This document shows, piece by piece, positions 20,761 through 32,906 of a DNA stretch of 64,000 nt. The notes beneath the pieces were generated by a model. It ran no database searches. It was not told the DNA's origin and was given only the letters and a program-made list of their open reading frames with translations. The translations under genes and the position numbers were made by a program. Origin of the DNA: Hysterangium stoloniferum (taxonomy: Eukaryota; Basidiomycota; Agaricomycetes; Hysterangiales; Hysterangiaceae). The DNA lies in contig WHVD01000018.1 in assembly GCA_015178975.1 (NCBI GenBank), forward strand, positions 350,001 to 414,000, in the 5' to 3' direction. Numbering within the stretch: position 1 is the stretch's first letter; every line of letters starts with the position of its first letter.

Positions 20761-21588
20761 TTGGTAGTGAGTGTCAAGTACAGCATGCAGTGAAAGTTCT
20801 TAAAGGCTCCCCTCACTTCCCACAGTATAGCTAGAAAACAAGAGCAATAGCATATGGGTCTGATGGTCACATATGCATTGTACAGTGAAATGAAGGTCTG
20901 CAGTTTGACTAGCCCAAAGCTTGCATCCTTCAGACTGCAATAGACACTGTAAGCCAGTCACATTATGGACTGAATTGTGACAGTTCTGGGAGCAAGCTGT
21001 GTCGCAGAATAGACTGTATGTAATGGGCTGCCCTGCCTGCTGCATCACAGCTGAACTGACCGCATGGTGCTGCATACCAAAAGCACCACAGACTGGACTG
21101 TATGTTTGTGGAGAAGGAATATGAAGGTGTACTTATGGATTTCCAAGGCATTTGCCTTAAACCCTGTATAATCTCGGGCATCACTATTCTCCTGCTGTCC
21201 TTGGTTTCGTCGGTCATAGATGCCGAGGCTTTGGCCTTCCAGACTGTCTCTGTATCCACAAACAACCTCCTCTGATGTGGTTCCTCCTGCTCGCCGGAGT
21301 AGCTATTGTTTATCAACTGGTTCCTGTGTACCGTCAACCAAGCTATTTGGGTGTCCAACAGCTCGATATCTAGCGAGGACGATCGCTGGCCTTCCTGTCG
21401 ACTATCCCCACTGCTGCCGACGGCGTCTGTCAGTAGTATTGCTGGGAGCTCTGGGATGGGTGCCTTTCGTCATTCAGGTTAGTACCCAAGTGTGCCAAAA
21501 CGCCCTGTGGCCAGGACCCAGATGTCATCGCGTGAGATCTAAACAGGTCAGTGAAGATTTTAAAGGAACTACTCCCGGAAAGCCCTGG
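20761..21588. other. Unresolved stretch; weak minus-strand coding signal
   Basis: The minus-strand frames 20963-21358 and 21430-21588 have mixed composition and no domain I know. They lie downstream of the second copy of the 65-bp repeat (21589-21653, minus), so a decayed gene is possible here, but I see none of the NTPase or nuclease motifs of the gene at 8487. Confidence 0.3.
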
Positions 21589-21653
21589 TGTTGAAATATT
21601 AGCGTTATGTAAGCTACCTTTGGTAAGCTGAAACGCAGTGTAGGACAACTGTA
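21589..21653 (-). repeat. 65-bp repeat, second copy
   Basis: The reverse complement matches 8423-8487 at 61 of 65 positions. Here the sequence after TTTCAACA is CCAGG rather than a start codon. Confidence 0.7.
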
Positions 21654-22261
21654 TTCTGTTGATTCTCGTGCGCCATTTGGTTTGGGCGCCTATTCAAATG
21701 TAGCACATTTATATCGACCATTGTTGGCGTTTGAAACCCCCAACTGAGTCAGGCCATGTTTCGAATTATGCACGAGACAACAAGCCCGAGCGGCTTCTTT
21801 CAGATGGAATCATTGAATATGTTGTGGAAGGTCAAGACTGATCCAAAATTACGTCTCTCCTGCCTGATTATATCCTGCATGAATACAATTCTATAATACC
21901 CATTTCAACTTCAGCCCCCTCCCCCCCCACACACACATACACTTATCCGGTCCATTCATACATATAACTATAACCAAGAATGTGGGCGTCGTATGTCGTC
22001 TAGAGTTGCGCATGCGGGTATGTCTGCGTCTAGTGTCGTGCGATGTTTCATTTATGTCCAGTCGTACATGTAAGTATTGCATTGTGTCGTGTATTGTCCG
22101 TCCATCGTTCGTTGTCGAATTTTGTGCCCGTCTATCGATCCACATCTATACTCTCGACGTCGTCAAATGCATCCCGCGCGCCGCACATGGAAATGTCCGT
22201 CCCCTCTCCTTCTCATATACACGGGTGCACGGGTGCACCAACGCAGCCCATTTGTCGCGTT
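21654..22261. other. Intergenic, downstream of the MFS gene
   Basis: No supported gene. Contains a short C-rich and CA-repeat run (21916-21942). Several overlapping frames here look accidental. Confidence 0.5.
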
Positions 22262-24495
22262 TCATGTCCGGACAAAGAAATGCCAACTACCCTGCTTCCA
22301 CCTTTTAGCACCATAAAGCATCACCGACGCCATGACGAATGATCCTCCCGCGAATGCTATTGCAGGTCGAAAAGACCGAGGACTACTGATTATTTCTATA
22401 TATTCCAACGAAAGTGAAAAAGAACAGGTAAATAAACAAGGACGTGAAATCAAATGACAAAAATGTCGTACCTTCTGCTGGGGAGTCTCTATCTAGTATC
22501 CACATGCCTACCGGCTCACTGAGAATAGACGCAGGGATAAGGGTCACCCAGAGGATGGAGAGTGCCGAGCTAAGATGTTTTAGCCCGATTATTTCTGCGG
22601 TGAGTGGACCGGAGAAGGACCAGAATGTCCCGCCGAAAAATCCTAGTGGATGAGATAAAGTCAGTATTAATATTTGAATGAAGGACTAGGATGGAATGCA
22701 AATGAAAATGGTGAGTGGCAGAATTAATGTGAGATTGAGTTCTTCTGCGAACTGTGGGTAGAATTCGAGTGTAAGGCCAGAGAGAAGGGAATAACCGAAG
22801 GAATAAGGTGACATGATGTAAAATACATGTACAGGTATAGATAACACGATACAATTGTTAGTATAAAATGTGTATCAATCATACCAACAAACAAAGAGCC
22901 ACGAATAAAATGGCCATAAAGATAGCAGAGAAAAACGAAAAACGAAACATGGAATGCGTGGATCGAGAGAGACTCACCCTGCACAAGCGCAAACCCAATC
23001 ACACCTCCCAATTCCAACTCTTGACTCCTAATACCCTCCAATCCAATAACAAGCCACCACACCAAACAGCTCATGCCGGCAATGGAAGTCGATACGATCG
23101 CAACATTGAACCTACCTAATTTATCGGCAACAAGTCCGAGTGTTGGGCGGCCGATGAGCTGGCCGAGGGAGAGGATAGACTGGCAGAGTGCAGCACTGTT
23201 GGAGAGACAATCGTGAGTGATTTGGAATTTAAGATAGTGAAACACGGAAGGGGTTCCAGGACTGGACACTGTGACCACAAGCAACTCTCACCGTTTCTGA
23301 GACATCCCCAGCCCGGCTGTCACATATACCGCGAGGGTATATATGCTTATAATGTAGCCTAACAGGGACCATGTTCCCCATAAGAGGATAGGGATGAACC
23401 CGGGGTGTAGAAGCAATGAGAGCTGAAAGGGTGCGAATCGGCGAGGTGTGGTATGTGGAGGACCTGGGTAGGTTTGAGGGTTAGTCGGAAGTACCCAATG
23501 ACGGAAGAAATATGATAGAAAATGATAAAAATTCAATCTGATTTGGTCACTGAGAAATGCGAGGGATAGCAAAGATCATTCGGACAGACTTGCTTTTTAA
23601 TAGCACGACAACCGGAATCAAAACTCCTCCAGACACAAAGGCGTTAACAAAAAATGCCCATTTCAGCCCGAGATGCTGAATCGCCGCCTCGGTACTAAGT
23701 GAAAACATCCACGCGCCAAATCCAGAGCCAGATGCCAGCAGCCCACTCGCAAGAGCGCGTTTCGACGAGAACCATTGATTGCTGAGCGGCAAAGCCGGTA
23801 CGAACAGCAATCCTAGTCCCATGCCGAACAATACCCCTTGGCATGCGAATAGCCCACCAATGGTTGTGGAGAATCCTGCGCCAATTTGTGAGCCTACGAA
23901 GATGATGACGCCGAGGGTGAGAGGGACTTTGAAATTAAAACGTTGAGAGAGGTAGTTTGCGAGGGGTGCGATGGCCATCGCCAAGCCGATTGAGAGGCCA
24001 CCTATTAGGGCAAAGTAGACAGGAGGGGCGTTGGGAAATGTGGCCTTGGTGTGGTAGTAAGAGAGGAAGACGCCAAATGTAGAATTTATCCTGCAAAAAC
24101 TGATATTAGAATAAGGACAGGGGTTGTCTCTTTGCGTGTACTTGCCCCCATGTTACAGCTTAATATTAAAATGAATATTTTACTCGTCAAGGTGGGCTTC
24201 ATAGTTGATACCAAGGTATCGACTCACCGGACAGCATGAACACACAGGCTACCACAACCCATCCATACCCTCCATCTGGGGGTGCCAACTCTGCCTCTCC
24301 TTCCGCACCGCCAGCGCGCAGGACAGGCTCCGTACTTCTTATCGTCATGGTACTCATCTGTGTAGACTCTGTCGGTGAGTCAACCTCCCTTTTCGCCATG
24401 TCCACACCATCGCCCCCCGCGACATCGATATTGATCATCTTATCGGAATGGCCTTTCTCGAGGCCTGTGCTCGCGCTCCGAGTCGAAGACGACAT
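22262..24495 (-). CDS. MFS transporter, monocarboxylate-permease type
   Basis: Twelve-helix plasma-membrane transporter of the fungal monocarboxylate (MCT/MCH-like) group; the substrate cannot be read from the sequence. The family signature DGGYGWVVV stands at residues 74-82, just before helix 1. Further marks are TWGINSTFGVF, GLGLLFVPALPLSNQWFSSKRALASGLLASGSGFG (loop and helices 4-5), GQLIGRPTLGLVADKLGR (cytoplasmic MFS motif) and GFFGGTFWSF. Exons by eye: 24228-24495, a 13-nt microexon 24146-24158, about 23590-24090, 23292-about 23463, 22978-23195, 22472-22642 and 22262-22395. The intron after the microexon uses a GC donor. The joint between the third and fourth coding pieces does not close in frame with a consensus donor, so an unusual splice site or a small defect is possible there. 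The first 70 residues are hydrophilic, as usual in the family. Confidence 0.85.
24146..24158 (-). other. 13-nt microexon of the MFS gene
   Basis: CTGTAACATGGGG is preceded by an AG acceptor and followed by GCAAGT, a consensus GC-type donor. It joins in phase with both neighbours and restores the family motif A-V-T-W-G before INSTFG. Without it the two large exons are out of frame (GGA TAA). Confidence 0.7.
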
Positions 24496-26012
24496 TGTCC
24501 CAAGTAATATGTTGAAGAGCGAAAGCTAGTCTTGGTTCATCACGTTCATCGCGTATAGCTCTTTTATCTACAATCCGTTAGTCAGGTATGTACCCGCCTT
24601 CTATTTCCCTCTAACCTTCTTGAATGCCGAGCGAACCGATCATTCAACGGATTTAAGAGGCCAGCCGCGGATGGGCGTATGTGTGGCGTGTAAGCGATGA
24701 TTTGCATTGAAACCGTTTCAAGTCGGGAGCGCTTCTTTGTATTAGCATAAACTGCTCTTTACGCGAGGTAGGCGAACGGCAGTCGCACGTGATTCGATCC
24801 GCACCTGCCAGCGGCGTCGTGATCGTATTCGAGAAGGATGTTCAGGTTAAGTTATTTAAGTATGGGAAGACAGCGCCACTTCCGCAATAATAGTGATCCT
24901 AGTAGTGGACGTCGACATACCATCCAAGGTTTATCCGATTATATTTGCTTAACCTTGAACCCCCGGACAACGTGGTCGAGGTCATTCATATAACTGAATA
25001 GCCTATTATCCAACTGATATCAAACCTATCCGACTCTGTGTCAGAACATACACAGCCGTACAGTCGAACCCTACGTTAACCCATAACCCCCCATACCCCA
25101 TGACACCGTCGGGAACCATACCTGGTTTGTCGGCATTTCGAACCTGTACTAAACCGGCGAGAGGCTTGCGTCTCAAGGAACCAATTGAATTGGTACCAGT
25201 TAGATAACAGAATACTCGCATGCATTTCTGAAAGCCTGTCGTCAAATAGGTTCACTGGCCCGGGTTGATAGGACCACGGTGTATTGCTCGATGAACTTAA
25301 TGAACAGGATACATGGCTGGACAGTAGATGATTACGTAAGTAACTCAAGGGACCACGAAGCTCACCACCTTCCAAAAATCAGTCCCCGCAGCCGCAACGG
25401 CCGAGTTTCACAATAGCTGTGCATGACATCCATGCTCCACGATAAAGCCGTGGGAGCTGCTGGCTCGACAAATCTCCACTACAAATGAAACACTCCGTCA
25501 TGAACACACTCTTTTTAAAATTTAGCAAAAATCCGACGTTTTCTGGAACCCTCGATAACACCAAATATTTCACGATTTAACAATGCTATAAGATTTTTAG
25601 TGGTTATTATTTTAATCCGTTCTTTGTGTATATAATGAGATTTCGGTACCATTAATAATATATTTTAATCCCACACTCTCTGCCATATATTGACAGTGGG
25701 CTTCTGACAAGCTATGTATTGTGAGAGAGTTCTCCATATCTTATCAAGCCGATTGGCATAATGAGACTGTCTTGATCGAAGATAATAGCACCGCATTAAT
25801 TGCCATCTTTGTAATTCCAATCTTTTCATGTTCCGAGGAGTGACTTAATAATGTCTAAAAATAAACGATCGATATAGCGCTCAAGCTTCCTATACTATTT
25901 AAAAAAGAATTGAGACTGCTTTCGTTCTTCGAATGCCCATCACTTGAGCAAGTTCCTATATGGTTCTATTGCTATGGCGTCGGCAAAGGATCTTGTCAGC
26001 TGATCCCAGTAG
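24496..26012. other. Intergenic; possible Copia scrap at about 25000-25250
   Basis: Promoter side of the MFS gene. A minus-strand frame near 25190 (MRVFCYLTGT) resembles the RNase H region of Copia elements, where VxRYLKGT is typical, but the rest is unrecognisable. 25560-25910 is AT-rich. No tRNA or other RNA gene seen. Confidence 0.35.
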
Positions 26013-26188
26013 CAGAAAGAAAGCATACCAGAAAGAAAACATACCAGAAAGAAAGCATACCAGAAAGAAAGCATACCAGAAAGAAAGCATACCAGAAAGA
26101 AAGCATACCAGAAAGAAAGCATATCAGAAAGAAAGCATACCAGAAAGAAAGCATATCAGAAAGAAAGCATACCAGAAAGAAAGCATCA
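26013..26188 (+). repeat. 16-bp minisatellite, 11 copies
   Basis: Unit CAGAAAGAAAGCATAC in perfect phase, with single changes in units 2, 7 and 9 and a degenerate last unit. Purine-rich on the plus strand. Because 16 is not a multiple of three and the unit lacks stops, long frames open on both strands; these are not genes. Confidence 0.97.
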
Positions 26189-26401
26189 TAGATTATGGAA
26201 CATATTAGAAGGATATAGTATAATCTGAGCAAGCTATTCTCGAGGGTATATGACTAAGTTCAGGTGACAGTCATTCAAGCAGTTATACAAGTATATTCCC
26301 TATTATGATACGAAGGTTTTCTAATATAGCCCACTGTCACTCGCCGGATGCCTTCTCCCGATTTAAATCGGTATCGGGTCCAAACAAGCAAGCTAATAAC
26401 A

Positions 26402-26764
26402 ATGCATAGATATACTTATGTAATACCTATCATAAGGCGTGTGTTAGGAGCTGTAGAAAATCTGGACTATGTTGACCTTCCCACATTCCTTCAAGTATTC
26501 TATCAGTACTTCAATGTTTACGATAGCTCACACAACGTATCATCCGTGGCCATCGGAGTTCGAGCAAATGGTGAGATCTTAAATATATTATTGGCACCTA
26601 TTGATACCCTTTCCTCCTGTGGGTTTATTTACCAAATACTCGCTTAAAGTGTTGGCACCTCCTTCATCATATTCGACACGTGGTCCCAATCCTTATGCCC
26701 ATTGTCCATCGTCGTGTCGATCTCTGTCCAAGAATTGCACTGCATCGGCACTGCTGTAGATTGA
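26402..26764 (+). CDS. Hypothetical protein, perhaps two exons
   Basis: The frame from ATG 26402 includes NLDYVDLPTFLQVFYQYFN. A GTGAG donor lies at 26571, and the same frame continues after a TAA (26645-26647) with SFIIFDTWSQSLCPL to a stop at 26762-26764. An intron 26571-26650 would remove the stop, but I cannot make the phase fit cleanly. No domain recognised. It might be a small gene or a decayed one. Confidence 0.3.
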
Positions 26765-26856
26765 CTGTCCGCGGCCGGGCAGCTTAGATCTAGTGGCAGA
26801 TTACTGTACGCAAACTACAGGGTGAACACTGAAGCTTGAAAACTAACCTATAGCAG

Positions 26857-27764
26857 TTACCAATCTCCCTGCATCCTACTCAGCCGGCGTATAATCTTTT
26901 TCCGCCTTTTAACATTCCTTCCGATCAAAAGTACACCAATTATGAATGGCAGCGTCGAAATGCCGGCGATCGTTACCACGATGGCCACTGGGAAGGGGTA
27001 TTGAGACCATGTATGTATGTATAGTCCCACTAACAGGCATAAGGCACCCGATGCAAGGAAAAATGGAGGCATGAAAAGCGATATGCTATACCAAGCAATA
27101 AGCCAGTTATCAATATAAGGGGCGATCTGATATTGTTTCAAAGGCGGCGACCATTGGGGTTTGGGGTTTGGCGCACTGGCTTGTTCTGAGGTCTCCTTCG
27201 CTCGAGCCTCGAAGACATCTTGGAGAAGTTTCTTCTCACAGTTCGTGAGCCGCTGAAACCAGCGAGATGTGAAGTATGCGAGGCAGGCGGAGGTGAGGTC
27301 GAAGACGAGTCCTGAAAGATACAGAGCGTGTGTGGCGAGGACGGCCATTGTGTCGGGTCCATCACTGGATCGTGTGCTTATAATTTGTCCTTGAATCGCC
27401 GATAGGAATGTACCCTGAGTTATGGTGGTCACAATGTGACCGTTGCATCAATGTTCTCAAACGTGATTACATACTGCGAGAGCAAGGATCTCAAACCCCT
27501 CACAGAGGACATTAAGGTGGTCCGTATTCGAATCATGACTTGAGCTGGGATCCTTCCGCATTGGACTCGGGCCTGAGAATGACATAATGTGGGTTGTCTG
27601 AAAATCAACATTACACTAAGTGAATTACCAGTTTCCAATTTCTCAGTTGCTTTTCCCTGCGGAGGGTCGGTATATTCGTTTGGCAAATTACTATTTTTCA
27701 CTTTCTCAGCTTCTGAATGGGTCTTTCTTTGTGAAGAATCTTCCTCTGTATTTGGTTCGATCAT
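26857..27764 (-). CDS. Multi-pass membrane protein of unknown function
   Basis: The C-terminal exon 26857-27414 carries two clear hydrophobic segments near its end (LIAWYSISLFMPPFFLASGA and PFPVAIVVTIAGISTLPFII) and two weaker ones before them, followed by a basic tail NVKRRKKIIRRL. A 49-60 bp GT-AG intron (27415-27474) joins it in frame to the exon 27475-27585, which encodes LNVLCEGFEILALA. A further upstream piece (27620-27764; acidic and hydrophilic, start MIEPNTEEDS) is probably the N-terminus, but its splice does not close in phase. The type (hydrophilic N-terminus, CEGFEILALA, GTFLSAIQGQII, then paired helices) resembles uncharacterised membrane proteins common in agaricomycetes. No function can be given. 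Confidence 0.6.
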
Positions 27765-28760
27765 GGCGCTGGGCAGAACTGAGCCTAATGCAGAGGGAGC
27801 CTGACGAAAACAAATTAGGGTTTCGCTTGTGGGCGTCTCTCGCTACCGAACATTGATTAGGTATTGGAATGACCAAATTTATAAAATTAAATATATGCTT
27901 AGAGGCATAGTTCCTTAGTGAGCTGTGGTAGATGTTTTCGCCACAAGACCGAAATCACCGAAACAAGCCCAGAATTCAAAGATTTTGCATCCTTTGCGGA
28001 GGCTCTGCGTGATATAAATCACAATCTATTCTTATGGATTCGGGGCCTTTTCCGTTGAATCCTATTTGTTGGAACAGGACAACCCTAATTTCCGAGATGC
28101 GATCCAGCGGCACAGCTATTTTAGCTTCAAGATAGGAAGCTGCGATACCGGTGTTTTAATCCTAGGTTGAATCTAACAGGTAATATGTATGTATGTATAA
28201 ATAAAACTGCATTGAGTAAGATTTTAATGTGGGCTGGTCATGATAAAAGCTCAAAACTATAAACCACTACCTCATCCTCCCTACAGATTAACCTCGGACA
28301 AAACCCGGCCTTCAATGTTTCCGAACGAATCAAATTCAAGGGACCTGCCGGTTCTGGGGCGTCGACATCGCCAGCTACAGAGTTCCTTAATCGTGTCGTC
28401 AACGGCTAGGCTAGTCAATGTATATAGGGATATTGAGGGGTGCTGTTTGTTACATATTCTATCCATTCTTCTTGATCAGTCGAAATGGCCGGCTATCGCC
28501 GGACGATGGGATAGCTTCGGGAATCACCGATTTCGGTGACTCGGGTGTGACTCTCCACTGTTTAAGTTAGTATTTCATGACGACCTTACCACTCACACGC
28601 GAGAGCAATTTGAGCGCAATAAACTGTCCATTTCACAAATGCGAAAACAAAAATAACTGACTATGTTTGGTAATGAATCCTGGCGTTTCAATTATCACGT
28701 CAGAGTGATGTCATAACGGAGCTAGTTCTCAGCGTCTGAAGTAGCAGTCTGCACACCAAC
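27765..28760. other. Intergenic
   Basis: Shared upstream region of the minus-strand membrane protein and the plus-strand transcription factor. One 99-codon plus frame (28240-28539) has no domain and no neighbours in frame. I see nothing else. Confidence 0.5.
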
Positions 28761-31700
28761 ATGAATCCTACCTCTATTTCCCCCCAATCTTACCAGTGCG
28801 ATTATACCGACGACGACGATACCCAGCTTCCAGAATCAGGCGCTCCAGAGAAAAGAAAGCGCAGCTCAAGGGGTGATTAACTTTGCTTTGTGCTTTGTTT
28901 CAGGCGATATTAACGCGTTGATCTAGCATGCGATCAATGTAGAAAGACGAAGTCAAAGTGTCAGAGGCTCTTAAGAAGTTCTGCATGTAAGAATTGTATT
29001 TCCACGAACCAGGGTATGTCAATGGCAGAGCCGCGAATGAATTCAATTGTGGCGTCTGATGATTTTGGATATTAGAGTGCACTTTTCTAGGTCCGTGATG
29101 AGGATACTTAATGCCTTGAACGGGAAACTCATACTATAAACAGGTCCAAGTCGAAAGAGAGGTCCACCCAAAGGGTGTGTGGTTATTCTCTTATCTCATA
29201 CAACACGCTTAAATCGCACAGGTATATAACATCCCTCGAAACCCGAGCACACAGAATGGAGGCCTTATGGGGGGTTCTGTTATCGTGTGCAGACCCAAGA
29301 GCACAGACTTTGATTGCCGATATCGCTCAAGATAGCCTCGCTCGTGAAATCCTCAGTGATGTAGAGAACGGGCCGTTTGGGCCTTTTGGAAAACTCAGAA
29401 TTTTACAATCCAATGATAACGATATGGTGTCTCCTGGCTCGCGGACTGGTCGCCAGTTTATTTCGTCGCGGGATAAACGCGAGCAATTTATAGTGGGAAA
29501 CGGTTAGTAGGTTCTTCGTGTCATATTTCCTGACCAAACAGCACTACTCTTCAGATGCCGACCCATCTCTGCCAAGTTACCAATGGCAAGACGGACTAGC
29601 AAACCATTTGATGGCTCGGGGGGCTTCAAGAGCGCAAGGCAGTTCTTCTCAGCGTACGTCTGTTCTCCCTTATCGCCCGCCTTTAACGTTACTAAAGCCC
29701 GAAATTCCAGAGGATGATAACCAGTTTAATGCTCCATATTCTTTCAACTTCGACGACGGCGATTTTAATGATTCACAGACAGGTAGCTTAGCCCTCCCTG
29801 CCGTGAAAGATACCATGCCCTCTTTGGGACCATTCTCTTTAGCAACAAAACGTCCTCAAGATGCAGAAACGATATGGCAGGCTCTATATGACAGATCCGT
29901 GCCAAGCTCCGGCGAGGAGAGTGAGTATGAGTCGGATGATCCGGCGGATGCAATTGGACAGTTGTCTTTAAATGAAAAGCAACAAGTGAGTTGTGGCATG
30001 CTGACTGGACTTAGGGTATCAGATACTTACCCTGATAGGTTGGATACCTCGGAAAGACTAGCGGAATGCATCTCCTCGCAAAGCCAAATCGCTCAGATAA
30101 TCTCAATAATGGAGGAATTTGGTGACTATCTTAAATGACAGCATCCCCAGCCCTCCACGATGCTCATCCATTTGTAGGCGGCTCCCTCAGTCTCGATATT
30201 GGCCTGCCTCCCTGCGTGGTCGCCCAATGATAGAGGAAGATTTACGTCTTGATGTTGAAATGCCGCCATACCATATCCAGGATCAATTGCTAGAGTTGTA
30301 TTGGACCTATGTACAAGTGTGTACCATATATTCTGTAGCTAGTCATAATACTAAGCTTGTGTTAGCCCGTTCTTCCTGTCCTCGATAAAGGTAAATTCAT
30401 CGCCGAATATGACACCATGTAAGTGTCACGTTTCCTCACGTCCGTATAATGTACACAACACACATTCCGCCGTTTTTCGCCAGGAAATCAAGGCCAGTCA
30501 GCCAAAGCTCCTTTATTTTTCATTTTTTACCTGTATTTACTATCTACAGGCCCCGCGATGGCACAAAATCTATAGCCAAAGTGCCCCGTCTTCTCCTCCT
30601 CTCAATGTTCACCATCGCAGCACGCTACTCAGACCTCGAGCCTCTACCCCAGCAAGGTACAATGTGGGAGGCAGGATGTGACTATCTGGACCAGGCAAAG
30701 CTTATATTAAGTACGTATGTTGCATTGCCTATTGGCGCCTAATGGGCAGCGCTAATTCTTTGGTGTTAGATTGGACATATGACTCGCCGAGGCCGTCAAC
30801 ATGTCAGGCACTAATTCTTTTGGCGTATCGGGAGTATGGTATTGGTATGACTTGTCTAACTCTATATATGAATGCCTCTTCGTTGATTTTTATCGGTAAC
30901 AGGCGCTATCTCCCAAGCGTGGATTTACATGGGAATGTCGATACGCATGGTATGTCCCATTCATCTCATTTCAAGAAATCAAAATTCGGTTAGTGATAAT
31001 GGTACGGCAGGCGACGGATCTTGGAATGCATCGTGACGCTGATCGATGGCAGAGGAGCGGCCGTGTGCTGTTCAGTGAGGCTGAGAAGTCGTCACGGAAG
31101 CGACTTTGGCATTGCTGTATCTTATTGGATAGGTCTGAGCTGTCTCAATGTGATGAATCGTCACACTGACCCATAAACACAGAATAATGGCATTTTCCAT
31201 GGGTGAGTCATAAACAATTAGTCATAGATACACACACATTGTCATTTACCTCATTGAACAGGCCGCCCAATGTGCATCCGAGAAAGAGACTATGATGCAA
31301 CCTTACCGTCAATAGAAGACGTTTGTGTTTATCTTTTTGTGAGAAAAACCCTAACTTACCAGAATTCAACAGAGAGAGGAAACTGAACCATGGCCATCCA
31401 TCCCCATCCGAGGAGTCACAGCCAGGGAAAGTCGCAGCCTCTCTACCTTTCACGCCACAGCCTCTCTCTGTAAGCCTCTCATAACTTTGCCCCCTTATTT
31501 TTTAACCGCTTATGATAATCCACATCCAGCCTCCATTCTCGCCCTCGTAGTCGACACCATCTATGCCTGCCGCTCGGGTGTGAATTTCGTAGTCCGCCAC
31601 GTTGAATCATTCAAGATCGCTGCGAAACTTGATGAGTGGTATGAAAAGATGCCAGCGCATCTGAAATACAATATTTATGACGATATGGTACCCTTCCCCC

Positions 31701-32906
31701 ATGTGCTTACATTGCATATGATGTATTGGTGTGTGGTTTTGTTGGTGCACCGACCTTTGTTAGTGTTGTTTTTCTCTCTACATCACCATTGTTGTTAATT
31801 AATCTCATTGTGACAGTATACGGCATCATAAACAGTTCGGTTATTGGTTATCGATGTTGGTTTTTTGTTAACTGACCCTCACAGTACATTCACACAAACA
31901 CACTCCAATATACCGCAAGAGGAAATATCCTTGATGTCACAGAAATCGATCTTTCATAGCTGTCATGCAGCATCTAGCTTGTCTTCTCTCGGTAAATACC
32001 ACTATCCTCTTTTGACGTGACATATACTGAACATTAAAAAATCTAGTCGACATCTACCGACGTACGTGGGATTTATCACGCGCCAATGCGTTTGTGAGTT
32101 GGTTCGTACTTAGCGCTGGGTGAGTACTTCTGAACTACAAGCCATATTGATGCCAGTCTCAAAGTCATACCAGTGTAATGCACGTAGCTACTCGTGAGTA
32201 CACATGTAGGTGCTCTCATATATAACGTTTATCTCACTCACCATCATTAGTTACCATGCACCTAGGGGATCAAGATCAAGCTCGGTTAGGACTGCAACGG
32301 TGCTTAGACGCTCTAGAACAGATGAAGGTAAGAATCATTTCAGAGAAGTATAGAATTCTATATAAAACCCTACCCCTAACTTTCTAGCTTGTTTGGCCAA
32401 GCTCGGAAAGGGCTTGGCACTTACTTCGCGGTGCGGAGATAGACCTTTCCATTCCGAGACGGCAAGCCATCGCTCCGCAGCCCCAGCCAGAGCATCAACA
32501 GCCTGCGGATTCGATTCTTCCTCACCTCTCTGATAAGGTTCTCCCATCTGTCCCCATATCATACCCAGACATGCACCAGCCCATTGTGTCATTGGAACGC
32601 CCTGCGCCGACGCCAACGCAGTCATTCCCCTCGCTCACGACTATAATGGGCCGAAGCGCATCAGGTCCCCCGCCGGCTATGTCGTATTTCCCTGGATGTG
32701 ATCATTGGCCACCGGAGTCGTTGGTTTTTGATCCTCCATTTTTGAATATCGATCACGAGGAAGCGAAGTATAATCCTAATACCAATTCCAATGCAAACTC
32801 TAATACGAATCAGACCACCACGGGGACATCGTATGACGCATCTAGGGGCTCTGATTTGTATGATCTGCCTCAGGTTGAGCGGCTTTGGGGCTTTTCAGAA
32901 CTATGA
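28761..32906 (+). CDS. Zn2Cys6 transcription factor with fungal_trans domain
   Basis: Complete, intron-rich regulator, about 17 exons. The first exon (28761-28872) ends in the basic run EKRKRSSR; the second (28927-29013) and third give a textbook zinc cluster C-x2-C-x6-C-x8-C-x2-C-x6-C starting ACDQCRKTKSKC, followed by GPSRKRGPPKGYI and a dimerisation-like stretch SLETRAHRMEALWGVLLSCA. Exons at 29220-29503 and 29555-29985 are acidic (SSGEESEYESDD). From about 30570 the fungal_trans domain is clear: VPRLLLLSMFTIAARYSDL, STCQALILLAYREYGIG, AWIYMGMSIRM, ATDLGMHRDADRW, RLWHCCILLDR, GRPMCI and YWCVVLLVHRPL. The last exon (32388-32906) is Pro/Gln/Asn-rich and ends GFSEL-stop. The joint between about 30480 and 30550 is not settled. 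Nuclear DNA-binding role expected; targets unknown. The decayed gene at 11600-15330 is of the same family. Confidence 0.88.

Noticed and set aside
24660..24860. Possible second zinc-cluster start (CVACKR) upstream of the MFS gene
   Set aside because: Frame stops at once and the other Cys residues are absent.
26013..26188. CRISPR-like array
   Set aside because: Units are contiguous with no spacers; eukaryotic minisatellite.
25910..26232. Overlapping Lys/Ser- and Phe/Leu-rich frames
   Set aside because: Produced by the 16-bp minisatellite on both strands.
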